NCBI GenBank assembly: GCA_018402235.1
Contig: JAGYJJ010000004.1
Span: 393,256-457,255 of the forward strand
From: Candidatus Nanopelagicales bacterium
GTDB lineage: Bacteria; Actinomycetota; Actinomycetes; S36-B12
Length of the DNA: 64,000 nucleotides
Direction: 5' to 3'
Shown: piece after piece, positions 44,434 through 52,938 of the stretch
Layout: every line of letters starts with the position of its first letter
Position numbering within the stretch: position 1 is the first letter of the stretch
Position numbers and translations under genes: made by a program
Notes under the pieces: generated by a model
The model's database searches: none
The model's input: only the letters and a program-made list of their open reading frames with translations
What the model was told of the DNA's origin: nothing

Positions 44434-45234
44434 ATGAGCCAACGGGTCTACATGGGGCCTCGTCCCGAGTCCGGACGTGGTGGTAACCGGTGGGTTCGCT
44501 TGATTCCCGTTCTCTTCGCGGCCATCACAATCGCTGCCCAGATCATTTGGGTGCTGGTCGACGCCGACGCAAGGGTGCTGGTCACAGCTGTATCCGTCAC
44601 CGCGTTCTTCCTCACCTCTGTCACACACGCGTACCTAAATCGAGGAGCGGCTTGGACCGTCGGATTCTTCGCGATCACGATCGCCTTCGGTTGGCTGATT
44701 GAGGTGCTGGGAACCACGACACAGTTCCCGTTTGGTGATTACATCTACACAGATGCACTTGGCCCCAAGGTGCTGGGTGTTCCGATTTTGATCCCTATGG
44801 CGTGGTCGATGGTGGCCTATCCCATGTTGTTGGCAGTGCAGCGCCTATCGAGCACGAGCTTGGGAGTCGCACTGATCGGCGGCTGGCTCCTGATGGCATG
44901 GGACCTGTTCTTGGATCCCCAAATGGTGGGCGAGGGCTACTGGGTGTGGCAGACCATTGGCTGGGAACTGCCCGGTATCGATGGCATTCCGCTCCAGAAC
45001 TTCCTGGGCTGGTGGCTTGGCGGCATCGTGTTGATGTTCCTGCTTGATCGGCTGCCCCGCAAAGCGGCCAACGACACTGTGCCCAACGTGTTACTGCTGT
45101 GGACATTCGCATCAAACATCCTGGCCGCGGCGGTTTTCTTCGATCGCCCGCTCGTGGCGATATGGGGAGGCATCGCAATGGGAATCGTGGTCATCCCCTG
45201 GGCTTGGCGGCTGTGGAGCCAGCCGCGATGGTGA
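44434..45234 (+). CDS. cruF: Carotenoid 1,2-hydratase-like membrane protein (CruF family)
   Basis: 266-residue protein with about seven membrane segments, of the Caroten_synth (DUF422) family. EVLGTTTQFPFGDYIYTDALGP and AWDLFLDPQMVGEGYWVWQ with PLQNFLGWWLGG are the family's acidic motifs. CruF and bisanhydrobacterioruberin hydratase add water to the psi end of lycopene or gamma-carotene. I chose the ATG at 44434; the ORF is open farther upstream. Its stop overlaps the glycosyltransferase gene by seven bases. It opens the carotenoid cluster. Confidence 0.82.
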   Translation: MSQRVYMGPRPESGRGGNRWVRLIPVLFAAITIAAQIIWVLVDADARVLVTAVSVTAFFLTSVTHAYLNRGAAWTVGFFAITIAFGWLIEVLGTTTQFPFGDYIYTDALGPKVLGVPILIPMAWSMVAYPMLLAVQRLSSTSLGVALIGGWLLMAWDLFLDPQMVGEGYWVWQTIGWELPGIDGIPLQNFLGWWLGGIVLMFLLDRLPRKAANDTVPNVLLLWTFASNILAAAVFFDRPLVAIWGGIAMGIVVIPWAWRLWSQPRW

Positions 45235-46343
45235 AGAAACTCATTCCCTGGCTGGCGCTGGGAGCAACGGCCCTCACGATTCACGCTGCATGGAACGTCC
45301 GACAGCTACGTCGTCCCCAGCCACCAGCCGGTGAGGTGACCGAGAAGGTTGCAGTGCTTATCCCCGCCCGCGACGAAGAGCAACACATCGGACCCACTAT
45401 CGAAAGCGTTCGCGCCCAGGAACGCGTCACGCGCCTGGCCATACATGTGCTCGATGACGGATCCGGTGATGCGACAGCCATCATCGCGAAGTCGATCGCC
45501 AGCAAGGACGCGCGCGTGAGTGTGCACGAAGAGGCCGACGAGGCCCCTCCCCCAGGCTGGCTCGGAAAGAACTACGCCTGCGCGCGCTTGAGTGATTCGG
45601 TTGATGCGGACGTCCTGATTTTCCTCGATGCCGATGTCCGGCTTGAACCATTGGCGATCGCATCACTCGTGAATGAACTTCGCTCAGGTGGCTTCGATCT
45701 AGTGGCGCCCTATCCGCGTCAAGAAGCATCGGGTCTGCTGGAAAGACTCGTGCAGCCACTGCTCGTGTGGTCATGGGCCACAACCGTTCCCTTACGCGTC
45801 GCGGAGAGCCGGCAGTGGGCGTCCATGTCGGTCGCCAATGGGCAGTTATTGACATTTGATGCAACGGCCTACCGCACGATCGACGGTCATTCATCGGTGA
45901 GCAACGACGTCATCGAAGATGTAGCGCTGATGCGTCGAGTTCGTGAAGCGGGAATGCGTGCCGTGACCGTCGACGGTTCACAGTTGGCTACTTGCCGGAT
46001 GTACGAGTCATCTACCGACCTCCTTGACGGCTACACGAAATCCGCGTGGGCGGCATTCGGCGGCCCACTTGGGTCGATCTTTGTCAACAACGCACTCCTC
46101 GGCCTATACGTGCTACCCGCCCTAGCAGCAGTCTTCGGGCGGGGTCGAACTCGAGCTTGGGGTCTCCTTGGATACGCGGCAGGTGTTACCGGGCGGCTGG
46201 TTGTTGCCAAAGCGACGGGGGAACGCCAACTCCCGGACGCACTTGCTCACCCTGCCTCGATCATTGCGTTCGTCGTCATCAACAAGATTTCGTGGTGGCG
46301 ACACCTGAACGGCACCACGGAGTGGAAAGGCCGTAGCGTCTAG
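45228..46343 (+). CDS. Family 2 glycosyltransferase (CruG-like carotenoid glycosyltransferase)
   Basis: 371-residue membrane-associated GT2 enzyme. After an N-terminal hydrophobic anchor it has AVLIPARDEEQHIGPTIESV, the sugar-nucleotide motif LDDGSGDATAII, FLDADVRLEP (DxD) and NDVIEDVALMRRVREAG, then two C-terminal membrane segments. This matches CruG/CrtQ-type transferases that glycosylate hydroxy-carotenoids. Directly following cruF with an overlapping start supports glycosylation of the hydroxyl group introduced by it. Confidence 0.78.
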   Translation: MVKKLIPWLALGATALTIHAAWNVRQLRRPQPPAGEVTEKVAVLIPARDEEQHIGPTIESVRAQERVTRLAIHVLDDGSGDATAIIAKSIASKDARVSVHEEADEAPPPGWLGKNYACARLSDSVDADVLIFLDADVRLEPLAIASLVNELRSGGFDLVAPYPRQEASGLLERLVQPLLVWSWATTVPLRVAESRQWASMSVANGQLLTFDATAYRTIDGHSSVSNDVIEDVALMRRVREAGMRAVTVDGSQLATCRMYESSTDLLDGYTKSAWAAFGGPLGSIFVNNALLGLYVLPALAAVFGRGRTRAWGLLGYAAGVTGRLVVAKATGERQLPDALAHPASIIAFVVINKISWWRHLNGTTEWKGRSV

Positions 46344-46359
46344 ACATGGGTTCATTTCG

Positions 46360-47841
46360 ATGAGCAGTGTCATCGTCATCGGTGCCGGAGCCGCTGGACT
46401 TGCCACCGCAGCACGCTTGGCCGTTAAGGGCCACAGCGTCACGGTGCTCGAGCAAGCTAATCGGGTCGGCGGGAAACTCGCTACGTACCGCCGTGATGGA
46501 TTCGCCTTCGATACCGGACCGAGCCTGTTCACGTTGCCTGCGGTGTATCGCGATCTGTTCCTCAAGACCGGGAAGGCCCTCGAGGAGGAAGTAGACCTGC
46601 AGCCGGTGGAACCTGGATTCGGCTATCACTTCGCCGACGGAGCGAGCGTGACCATGCCGGGGGTCGATCCTGCTCGCTGCGCGCGAGCGCTCGGCGATGG
46701 CCTCGGTGGTCGCAGCGCCGACGATTGGCGCGCATTGATGGATCGAGCGGCCCGAATGTGGCGGCTCACCCGAGGACCTTTTCTCCAAGCACCCCTTCAA
46801 GGGTGGAAAAGCCTGATGCCACTTGCCAAACCGGCGGACGTTCGGACCATCGCTCCGTGGTCCAGCTTGCGAAAACTCGGTGAATCAACTTTGTCTGATC
46901 CGCGAGCGATCACGTTGCTGGATAGATACGCGACGTATACCGGTTCTGATCCCCGGCGGGCACCCGCAGTGCTCGCGACCGTTCCCTACGTGGAGCAGGA
47001 GTTTGGTGTCTGGCATTTGGGGGGTGGGCTCGGCACATTGGCCGACGCCTTGCATCGCCGATGTGTCGAGCGCGGCGTGGACGTGCGCACCGGGACGGAC
47101 GTCACCGCGATTACGACGGATGCCTCAGGTGTAACCGGGGTGATGGTAGATGGCGAGCACATTCGTGCGGACATAGTGGTGGCCAACTCCGATGCAGGTT
47201 TGGTCTACGGGGAGCTTTTGGACGACCCTCGCGCGAACGAACCGGCGCGAAGTATCCAGCGCAGCGATGCCAGCCTCGCCGGATTCGTGCTCTTGTTGGC
47301 TGTTCGCGGAAGGACACCCGGCTTGCTGCACCACAACGTGTGGTTCCCGGAGGACTACAACGCAGAGTTCGATGCAATATTCGGCAAGAACCCCCGGCTG
47401 GTCGATGATCCAGCGATATACGTCTGCGCACCTGACGATCCGGCCATGCGGCCAGATGACGACCACGAATCCTGGTTCGTGTTGGTGAACGCTCCTCGCC
47501 ACGATCCGCAGCGCGGTGTCGATTGGACCGATCAGCACATGGCGCAGGCTTATGCCGAACGCATCCTGACGTTGCTCGCCAGGCGCGGCATCGATGTGCG
47601 CGATCGAATCGAGTGGAAGGAAATCCGCACGCCAGCGGATCTCGAACGCGACGCCCGCGCGCCCGGCGGCTCCATCTACGGCACATCGAGCAACGGCGCC
47701 CGTGCAGCCTTCGCCCGGCCCGCGAACCAGTCCCCCATTCCCGGACTATTTCTCGTGGGCGGCAGTACGCACCCTGGCGGCGGCCTGCCACTGGTGGGTA
47801 TGGGGGCGGAGATCACCGCCGAACTCATCGGACGCCCCTAA
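46360..47841 (+). CDS. CrtI-family carotenoid desaturase (CrtD-like)
   Basis: 493-residue flavoprotein. VIVIGAGAAGLATAARLAVKGHSVTVLE (FAD-binding beta-alpha-beta), GKLATYRRDGFAFDTGPSLFTLP, GVWHLGGGLGTLADAL, and the C-terminal IPGLFLVGGSTHPGGGLPLVGMGAEITAELI are the family's signatures. This second CrtI copy, sitting after cruF and the glycosyltransferase, is best read as a 1-hydroxycarotenoid 3,4-desaturase (CrtD), while the copy at 49070 would be phytoene desaturase. Substrate cannot be proven from sequence. Confidence 0.82.
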   Translation: MSSVIVIGAGAAGLATAARLAVKGHSVTVLEQANRVGGKLATYRRDGFAFDTGPSLFTLPAVYRDLFLKTGKALEEEVDLQPVEPGFGYHFADGASVTMPGVDPARCARALGDGLGGRSADDWRALMDRAARMWRLTRGPFLQAPLQGWKSLMPLAKPADVRTIAPWSSLRKLGESTLSDPRAITLLDRYATYTGSDPRRAPAVLATVPYVEQEFGVWHLGGGLGTLADALHRRCVERGVDVRTGTDVTAITTDASGVTGVMVDGEHIRADIVVANSDAGLVYGELLDDPRANEPARSIQRSDASLAGFVLLLAVRGRTPGLLHHNVWFPEDYNAEFDAIFGKNPRLVDDPAIYVCAPDDPAMRPDDDHESWFVLVNAPRHDPQRGVDWTDQHMAQAYAERILTLLARRGIDVRDRIEWKEIRTPADLERDARAPGGSIYGTSSNGARAAFARPANQSPIPGLFLVGGSTHPGGGLPLVGMGAEITAELIGRP

Positions 47842-47859
47842 CCACAGGTCGCCCATCGC

Positions 47860-47865
47860 TACGCT
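47860..47865 (+). promoter_or_regulatory. -10 element of a leaderless crtE transcript
   Basis: TACGCT, six bases before the ATG at 47872, no Shine-Dalgarno; suggests a promoter for crtE inside the carotenoid cluster. Confidence 0.5.
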
Positions 47866-47871
47866 GGCTAG

Positions 47872-48993
47872 ATGCTCGGCGACCGCAACGAAGCTTCGAA
47901 TGTGAGTGAGCGCGTTCGTGCCCCTCTCGACGTTGCCGATCTTCGACCACGTGTCCAGGCAACCATCGACGAAGTCCTTACTCGTCAAGGCGCACTGCTC
48001 TCCGCCGTCAGCCACGAAATGGAACCGCTCGTAGCCGCACTTCGAGATCTCCTAGCCGGCGGCAAGCGTCTGCGCCCGGCTTTCGCCTACTGGGGTTGGC
48101 GCGGTGCGGCCGACCGCACGGACATCGCCACGCACGACGATGCGATTGTCCACGCCGTCACGGGCCTTGAATTTCTCCAAGCTTGTGCACTGATCCACGA
48201 CGACGTCATGGACGGCTCGGACACCCGTCGCGGTTTACCCGCAGCGCACCGCCGGTTCGCTGGCCTACATCGAGGCGAACAGTGGCTTGGCTCGCCGGAA
48301 TCCTTCGGTGTGGGCGCCGCGATTTTATTGGGTGACCTGTGCTTGTCCTGGGCTGATGAAGTTCTGCTTACCGCAGACCTACCCCGCGACACTCTGCACC
48401 GCGCGAAAGCGATCTACGACGAAATGCGCTCCGAGCTGATGGCCGGGCAGTACCTCGATCTACTCGAACAGGCCTGCGGTGGTGGCTCGGTGGATCGGGC
48501 GCTGCAGGTGGTCCGCTACAAGTCCGCCAAATACACGATTGAGCGCCCACTACATATTGGAGCTGCGCTCGCCGGCGCACCAACATCGGTTTTCGCTGCC
48601 TACAGCGGCTACGGCCTGCCACTCGGTGAGGCATTCCAGTTGCGCGACGACGTTCTTGGCGTTTTCGGAGATCCTGAGCAGACCGGTAAGCCCGCGGGAG
48701 ATGACCTTCGAGAAGGCAAGCGAACGGTTCTCATTGCTGTTGCTACCGAGCGCGCTGACCACAATCAGCGGGGTCGCCTCCGGACACTTCTCGGTGATCC
48801 TGGGCTGGATGCCACGGGTGTCCAGACGCTGAGGTCCATCATCGAGGACACCGGCGCCCTCGCCAGCACCGAATCCATGATCGAAGACTTGCTGCAGGAG
48901 TCCTTGAATTCACTGGACAACGAGCACATCAGTATTGAGGCACGCGAGGTGCTCACCGGCCTGGCCTTCGCCGCAACGCGCCGAAGTCTGTAG
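47872..48993 (+). CDS. crtE: Geranylgeranyl diphosphate synthase (CrtE/IdsA-type)
   Basis: 373-residue all-trans polyprenyl synthase. The first aspartate-rich motif is HDDVMDGSDTRRG, with GGKRLRPAFAYWG before it, and the second is FQLRDDVLGVFGD followed by DLREGKRT. It condenses isopentenyl and allylic diphosphates in the cytoplasm; the crt context makes geranylgeranyl diphosphate the expected product, feeding CrtB. It starts 31 bp after the CrtD-like gene. Confidence 0.92.
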   Translation: MLGDRNEASNVSERVRAPLDVADLRPRVQATIDEVLTRQGALLSAVSHEMEPLVAALRDLLAGGKRLRPAFAYWGWRGAADRTDIATHDDAIVHAVTGLEFLQACALIHDDVMDGSDTRRGLPAAHRRFAGLHRGEQWLGSPESFGVGAAILLGDLCLSWADEVLLTADLPRDTLHRAKAIYDEMRSELMAGQYLDLLEQACGGGSVDRALQVVRYKSAKYTIERPLHIGAALAGAPTSVFAAYSGYGLPLGEAFQLRDDVLGVFGDPEQTGKPAGDDLREGKRTVLIAVATERADHNQRGRLRTLLGDPGLDATGVQTLRSIIEDTGALASTESMIEDLLQESLNSLDNEHISIEAREVLTGLAFAATRRSL

Positions 48994-49009
48994 GAGCAGG
49001 CAGACTAGG

Positions 49010-49045
49010 GGTCCGCCACCAGGTCCGCCACGGGGTCCGCCAGGA
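49010..49045 (+). repeat. Three 12-bp tandem repeats between crtE and crtI
   Basis: Units 49010-49021, 49022-49033 and 49034-49045 share the core GGTCCGCCA. They end 25 bp before the crtI start, upstream of its ribosome-binding site. Possible regulator-binding iterons or a slippage product; I do not know a matching operator. Confidence 0.75.
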
Positions 49046-49069
49046 TGACCCGCCCAACCAAGGAGAACG

Positions 49070-50625
49070 ATGTCGCTGCATGCCCAGGCCACCCGGTTCA
49101 TGCCGTGGCTTACCCCCCGCACCGTGACCGGTCCCACCGACGAGGTGGTGATCGTGGGTGCCGGGCTTGCTGGATTGTCCGCTGCGATGCGGCTTGCGGG
49201 TGCAGGTCGCTCCGTGACGGTGCTTGAGCGGGAGGACATCCCCGGTGGCCGCGCGGGCCAGATCCAACTCCAAAGCGACGACGGCACGTATCGAATCGAC
49301 ACCGGCCCCACTGTTTTGACGATGCCTGATCTCATTGCGGACGCCTTCGATTGTCTGGGCGAGAAGATGGAGGACTGGCTCGAGTTGTCCCCCATCTCAC
49401 CGCTCTACCGGGCGTTCTATCCCGATGGCTCGGTCCTGGACGTGCATTCCGACGTCGATGAGATGGCCGAAGAGATCGCCTCGGTTATCGGTCCGGAAGA
49501 AGCAGCCGGGTATCGGCGCTACGTAGATTTCGTGTCCGATCTCTACAAATACGAGATGAACGACTTCATCGACCGCAACATCGATTCACCGCTTGATCTG
49601 CTCACACCCGACCTTGCGAAACTCGTGGCAATCGGTGGTTTCCGCAAACTCGCACCTAAGGTGCGGGAATACTTGAAGGATCCGCGCACTGAGCGCGTGT
49701 ATTCCTTCCAAGCAATGTATGCCGGTCTATCGCCGTACGACGCCCTCGCCATTTACGCGGTGATCGCATACATGGATTCGGTTGCCGGCGTCTTTTTCCC
49801 CAAAGGCGGTATGCACGCCGTGCCCCAGGCCATGGCGGCCGCAGCGGAGAAGCACGGGGTGAAGTTCCGATACGGCGTCACGGTCGAATCGGTCGAAACG
49901 ACGGGCGAACGCGCCACAGCCGTGATCACCACCGACGGCGAACGCATCACCGCAGATGCTTTTGTCCTCAACCCCGACCTACCCGTCGCCTATCGCGATC
50001 TTCTCGGACAAGATCCGTGGAGCATCCGCCGTTTGGATTACTCCCCGTCGTGCTACCTGCTACTCGCCGGGTCTTCGGCGTCGTATTCCAAGATCGCCCA
50101 CCACAACATCCACTTCGGCAAGTCATGGAAAGGTGTATTCGACGATCTGATCGATCGCCAACAACTCATGAGCGACCCGAGTCTGCTGGTCACCAACCCC
50201 TCGCGCTCCGATCCCGACCTTGCGCCCCCCGGCAAGGAGATCTACTACGTCCTGTTCCCAACCCCCAACCTCGACTCCCCCATCGACTGGAACCTCACGA
50301 AGGATCGCTATCGCGATGAAGTGATCCGCACCCTCGAGGAGCGCGGGTACGTGGGCTTCGGTGATGCCATCGAGGTCGAGAACATCACCACCCCCAAGAC
50401 TGGGCCGACCGCGGCATGGAACGCGGCGCTCCGTTCGCATCCGCGCACTCTTTCATCCAGACCGGGCCCTTCCGACCGGGCAACCTATGGGGGGAGAACG
50501 TGGTCTTCACCGGCTCGGGTACCCAGCCGGGCGTAGGTGTGCCCATGGTCCTCATCTCCGGACGACTCGCCGCCGAACGCATCACCGGCCCCGACCCCAC
50601 ATACCGCTCGCGCGCACGCCGCTAG
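49070..50625 (+). CDS. crtI: Phytoene desaturase CrtI, interrupted by a -1 frameshift
   Basis: FAD-dependent desaturase that turns phytoene into lycopene. The first frame shows VVIVGAGLAGLSAAMRLAGAG, GRAGQIQLQ, DTGPTVLTMP and FPKGGMHAVPQAM, and covers residues 1-440. At a C5 run (50391-50395) the frame is lost; the neighbouring frame continues DWADRGMERGAPFASAHSF, QTGPFRPGNLWGENVVF and GSGTQPGVGVPMVLISGR, ending TAG at 50625. One extra C restores 519 codons, a normal CrtI. ATG start four bases after AAGGAG. Probably a sequence error, because no other damage is seen. Confidence 0.87.
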
Positions 50626-50628
50626 ATT
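50623..50628 (+). promoter_or_regulatory. -10 element of a leaderless crtB transcript
   Basis: TAGATT, seven bases before the crtB ATG at 50636, no Shine-Dalgarno. It includes the crtI stop codon. Confidence 0.45.
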
Positions 50629-50635
50629 CGCGGGC

Positions 50636-51649
50636 ATGAGTTCTCGGGACCTGAATGCTGCTGGGATCCATGATCCACAGTTACGTGACTCCTACGAGCG
50701 GTGTCGGGAGCTCAACGCAGCCCACGGCAAGACGTATTACCTGGCTACATTGCTGCTGCCCCCGGGCAAGCGCCCCTACGTTCACGCCCTCTACGGATTC
50801 GCTCGCTACGCCGATGAGATTGTCGACGATCTGTCCTCAACTTTGAGCGACCAGGAGAAAGCCGACTGGCTTGGATCCTGGGGCGATGCATTCCTTGAAG
50901 ACCTAGACCGCGGTCGCTCCGAGGATCAGGTGTGCAATGCCGTGGTGGACACCGTTCTTCGTTGGGAGATCCCCCGCGAGCACTTCGAGGCGTTCTTGCA
51001 TTCCATGCGGATGGACCTCACGGTCACCGAGTACAAGACGTACGACGATCTTTACGAATATGTCTACGGATCGGCCGCGGTCATTGGGCTGCAGATGGTG
51101 CCGATCTTGGAACCTTCCGATCCGGCCGCCTACGAATACGCCATGAAACTTGGCGTGTCTTTCCAGTTAGCGAACTTCGTACGCGACGTCTCTGAAGACC
51201 TAGACCGCGGCCGCGTGTACCTCCCGATGGAGGAATTGCAACGCTTTGGCGTAGATAAGAGCGTGCTGGAGAAGCGGGAGGCCACGCCAGAGGTCAAGGC
51301 AGCCCTTCGCCATCAGATCGATCGGGTAAAGCGCCTTGAGGCCGAATCCCGACCCGGCATCGACATGCTGCACCCGTCGTCACGAGATTGCATCGATGCC
51401 GCCAGGGTCCTGTACTGCGGTATCGCAGATGAAGTGGTGAACATCGACTACGAGGTGTTTAAGAAACGAGCGACCGTTCCGATGCGCGAACGCCTGTGGG
51501 TGGCACTCCCTGCGTGGCGGCGGGCGGTTCGTGCTAGCGCGACGCCACGGACCTGGACAGGTTCGCGGCATCAAACCCGTCCTACGCCTGATCGACTCAG
51601 CCGTTCTCCTTGCGCCACATCGGTGGCCCTGCGATGGGCGTGCGACTGA
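50636..51649 (+). CDS. crtB: Phytoene synthase CrtB
   Basis: 337-residue squalene/phytoene synthase joining two geranylgeranyl diphosphates. The two aspartate-rich sites are FARYADEIVDDLS and NFVRDVSEDLDRGRVYLP; YVYGSAAVIGLQM precedes the second. The start ATG at 50636 gives the normal N-terminus. The last 40 residues (after LPAWRRAVRA) look unlike CrtB and overlap the convergent crtYd by 53 bp. If one base were missing near 51520-51535, a TAG at 51535-51537 would end the gene with no overlap, so the 3' end is uncertain. Confidence 0.88.
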   Translation: MSSRDLNAAGIHDPQLRDSYERCRELNAAHGKTYYLATLLLPPGKRPYVHALYGFARYADEIVDDLSSTLSDQEKADWLGSWGDAFLEDLDRGRSEDQVCNAVVDTVLRWEIPREHFEAFLHSMRMDLTVTEYKTYDDLYEYVYGSAAVIGLQMVPILEPSDPAAYEYAMKLGVSFQLANFVRDVSEDLDRGRVYLPMEELQRFGVDKSVLEKREATPEVKAALRHQIDRVKRLEAESRPGIDMLHPSSRDCIDAARVLYCGIADEVVNIDYEVFKKRATVPMRERLWVALPAWRRAVRASATPRTWTGSRHQTRPTPDRLSRSPCATSVALRWACD

Positions 51650-51983
51650 TGCCCCATCGTCCGAACAGGACCCACAAGGACAAAGACAACAAAATAAGCG
51701 CGAACCCGAACAGCAGATCCTCGAAGGGTGCGAAGGAGATGCGGCCGTCGCCGATAAATGGTGGCGCACCCTGCTCCGGCGAGGTGGATCCCACGATCGC
51801 ATCGCCGTCGTACTTCACGATGCCAAAGCCGGTGAACATCCCATTGGTAATCAACTGGAAGAAGAAAATAATCGCGTAGGAAACCCAAAATGCTTTCCGG
51901 GTCACCAGGCGAGTCCGAAAGACGAACAGGTCGAGCAGCACTGCGATCACGACGCCAGTGACGGCCAGTTGGGTGTAGGTCAC
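51597..51983 (-). CDS. crtYd: Lycopene cyclase subunit CrtYd
   Basis: 128-residue membrane protein of the lycopene cyclase domain family, with three hydrophobic segments. FWVSYAIIFFFQLITNG and the acidic motif FAPFEDLLFGFAL are characteristic. With CrtYc it forms the heterodimeric actinobacterial cyclase that makes beta rings (or epsilon rings in C50 pathways) from lycopene. The start overlaps crtYc by four bases (ATGA); the gene converges on crtB. Confidence 0.88.
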   Translation of the reverse strand: MTYTQLAVTGVVIAVLLDLFVFRTRLVTRKAFWVSYAIIFFFQLITNGMFTGFGIVKYDGDAIVGSTSPEQGAPPFIGDGRISFAPFEDLLFGFALILLSLSLWVLFGRWGISRTPIAGPPMWRKENG

Positions 51984-52339
51984 GGTCGGTCACCTACTTC
52001 CAAAGGCGCCGCTCCATCGCCCACAGGCCAGCCCTTCACGCTGCGGACCGCCTCGAGCGTCAGGATCGATGCCAACGGAATAACCAGGAAGAACAGCAGC
52101 TCGTCCAGCGGAATTTCACCGGGAAGGTAGATGCCCAGGATCCGCGAGGTGTCAAACCACCAGTGCCCTTCGGCGATCGCGTAGGCGTCCCACACAAGGA
52201 AGGGCCACACCACGACGGCCATCACTAGGAGCAATCGACGCCAGCGCGCAAGGACATGCGTTCGTAGGACGATCTCCAGCCACAGGGAACCCGCGAGCAC
52301 GAAAATCAAGACGCCGGCGTAGGACAAGGATGCAGGCAT
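51980..52339 (-). CDS. crtYc: Lycopene cyclase subunit CrtYc
   Basis: 119-residue membrane protein, partner of CrtYd. It contains FLVWDAYAIAEGHWWFDTSRILG and GEIPLDELLFFLVIPL, the family motif with the acidic P-x-x-E residue. I set the start at ATG 52339 (MPASLSYAG); an ATG at 52357 is the alternative. It diverges from the NadR-like gene, whose start overlaps or abuts it, so the promoters must lie within the coding ends. Confidence 0.85.
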   Translation of the reverse strand: MPASLSYAGVLIFVLAGSLWLEIVLRTHVLARWRRLLLVMAVVVWPFLVWDAYAIAEGHWWFDTSRILGIYLPGEIPLDELLFFLVIPLASILTLEAVRSVKGWPVGDGAAPLEVGDRP

Positions 52340-52355
52340 GCTCCAATACTTGCCC

Positions 52356-52886
52356 ATGACCTCCGTTGCACTACTGCTCGGGGGCGAGTGCACAGGTAAA
52401 ACAGCCTTGGCCCACGCACTCGCCCACCAGATCACCTCTCGACCGGTAGCCGTGGTCGATGAGGCCTTGCGGGAATTCACCGCGCGAACCGGCCGACCCC
52501 CAACTCAGAGGGAACAAGAGGGAATCTGGAGCGAGCAGACTCAACTCTTCCAAGAAGCCCTTGCAAAAGGCCCCGACGGTGGCTTGGTCATCTGCGATCC
52601 GGCACCTTTGATGACTGCCGTGTACAGCCTTCAGTACTTCAACGACGACTCGCTTGTGTCACGCGCGCTCGAAGCGACCGACAAGCCTGGCGTGGTGGTG
52701 CTCATGTGCGCCCCGGATATTCCGTGGGAACCCGACGGGATCCAACGCGATGGTCCCCTCGCACGGCAATCCACCCACGAAATCCTGGAATCTGTCATCG
52801 TGCCGCAGCTACGGGAAACTCAGGTGATCTGCGTCGGTGGTCCACTGGATGAGCGGATCGCGCAGGTCATGCCCTACGTCGAGTAA
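52356..52886 (+). CDS. AAA ATPase / NadR-like nucleotide kinase
   Basis: 176-residue P-loop protein. LLLGGECTGKTALAHALA is a Walker A; VVDEALREFTARTGR and ICDPAPLMTAVYS are in Walker B positions; and the C-terminal half has WEPDGIQRDGP, which resembles the ribosylnicotinamide-kinase domain of NadR (D/E-D/P-G-x-R). The likely role is phosphorylation of a small nucleoside such as nicotinamide riboside, but the family is loosely defined. Start ATG 52356, preferred to 52338 because MTSVALLL leads directly into the P-loop. Confidence 0.7.
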   Translation: MTSVALLLGGECTGKTALAHALAHQITSRPVAVVDEALREFTARTGRPPTQREQEGIWSEQTQLFQEALAKGPDGGLVICDPAPLMTAVYSLQYFNDDSLVSRALEATDKPGVVVLMCAPDIPWEPDGIQRDGPLARQSTHEILESVIVPQLRETQVICVGGPLDERIAQVMPYVE

Positions 52887-52925
52887 CTGAGGGCGTGGCT
52901 TCCCTTCACGAGGCAGACGTGTACC

Positions 52926-52931
52926 TAAACT
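52926..52931 (+). promoter_or_regulatory. -10 element of a leaderless PknB-like kinase transcript
   Basis: TAAACT, seven bases before the ATG at 52939, no Shine-Dalgarno. Confidence 0.55.
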
Positions 52932-52938
52932 CGCAAGA

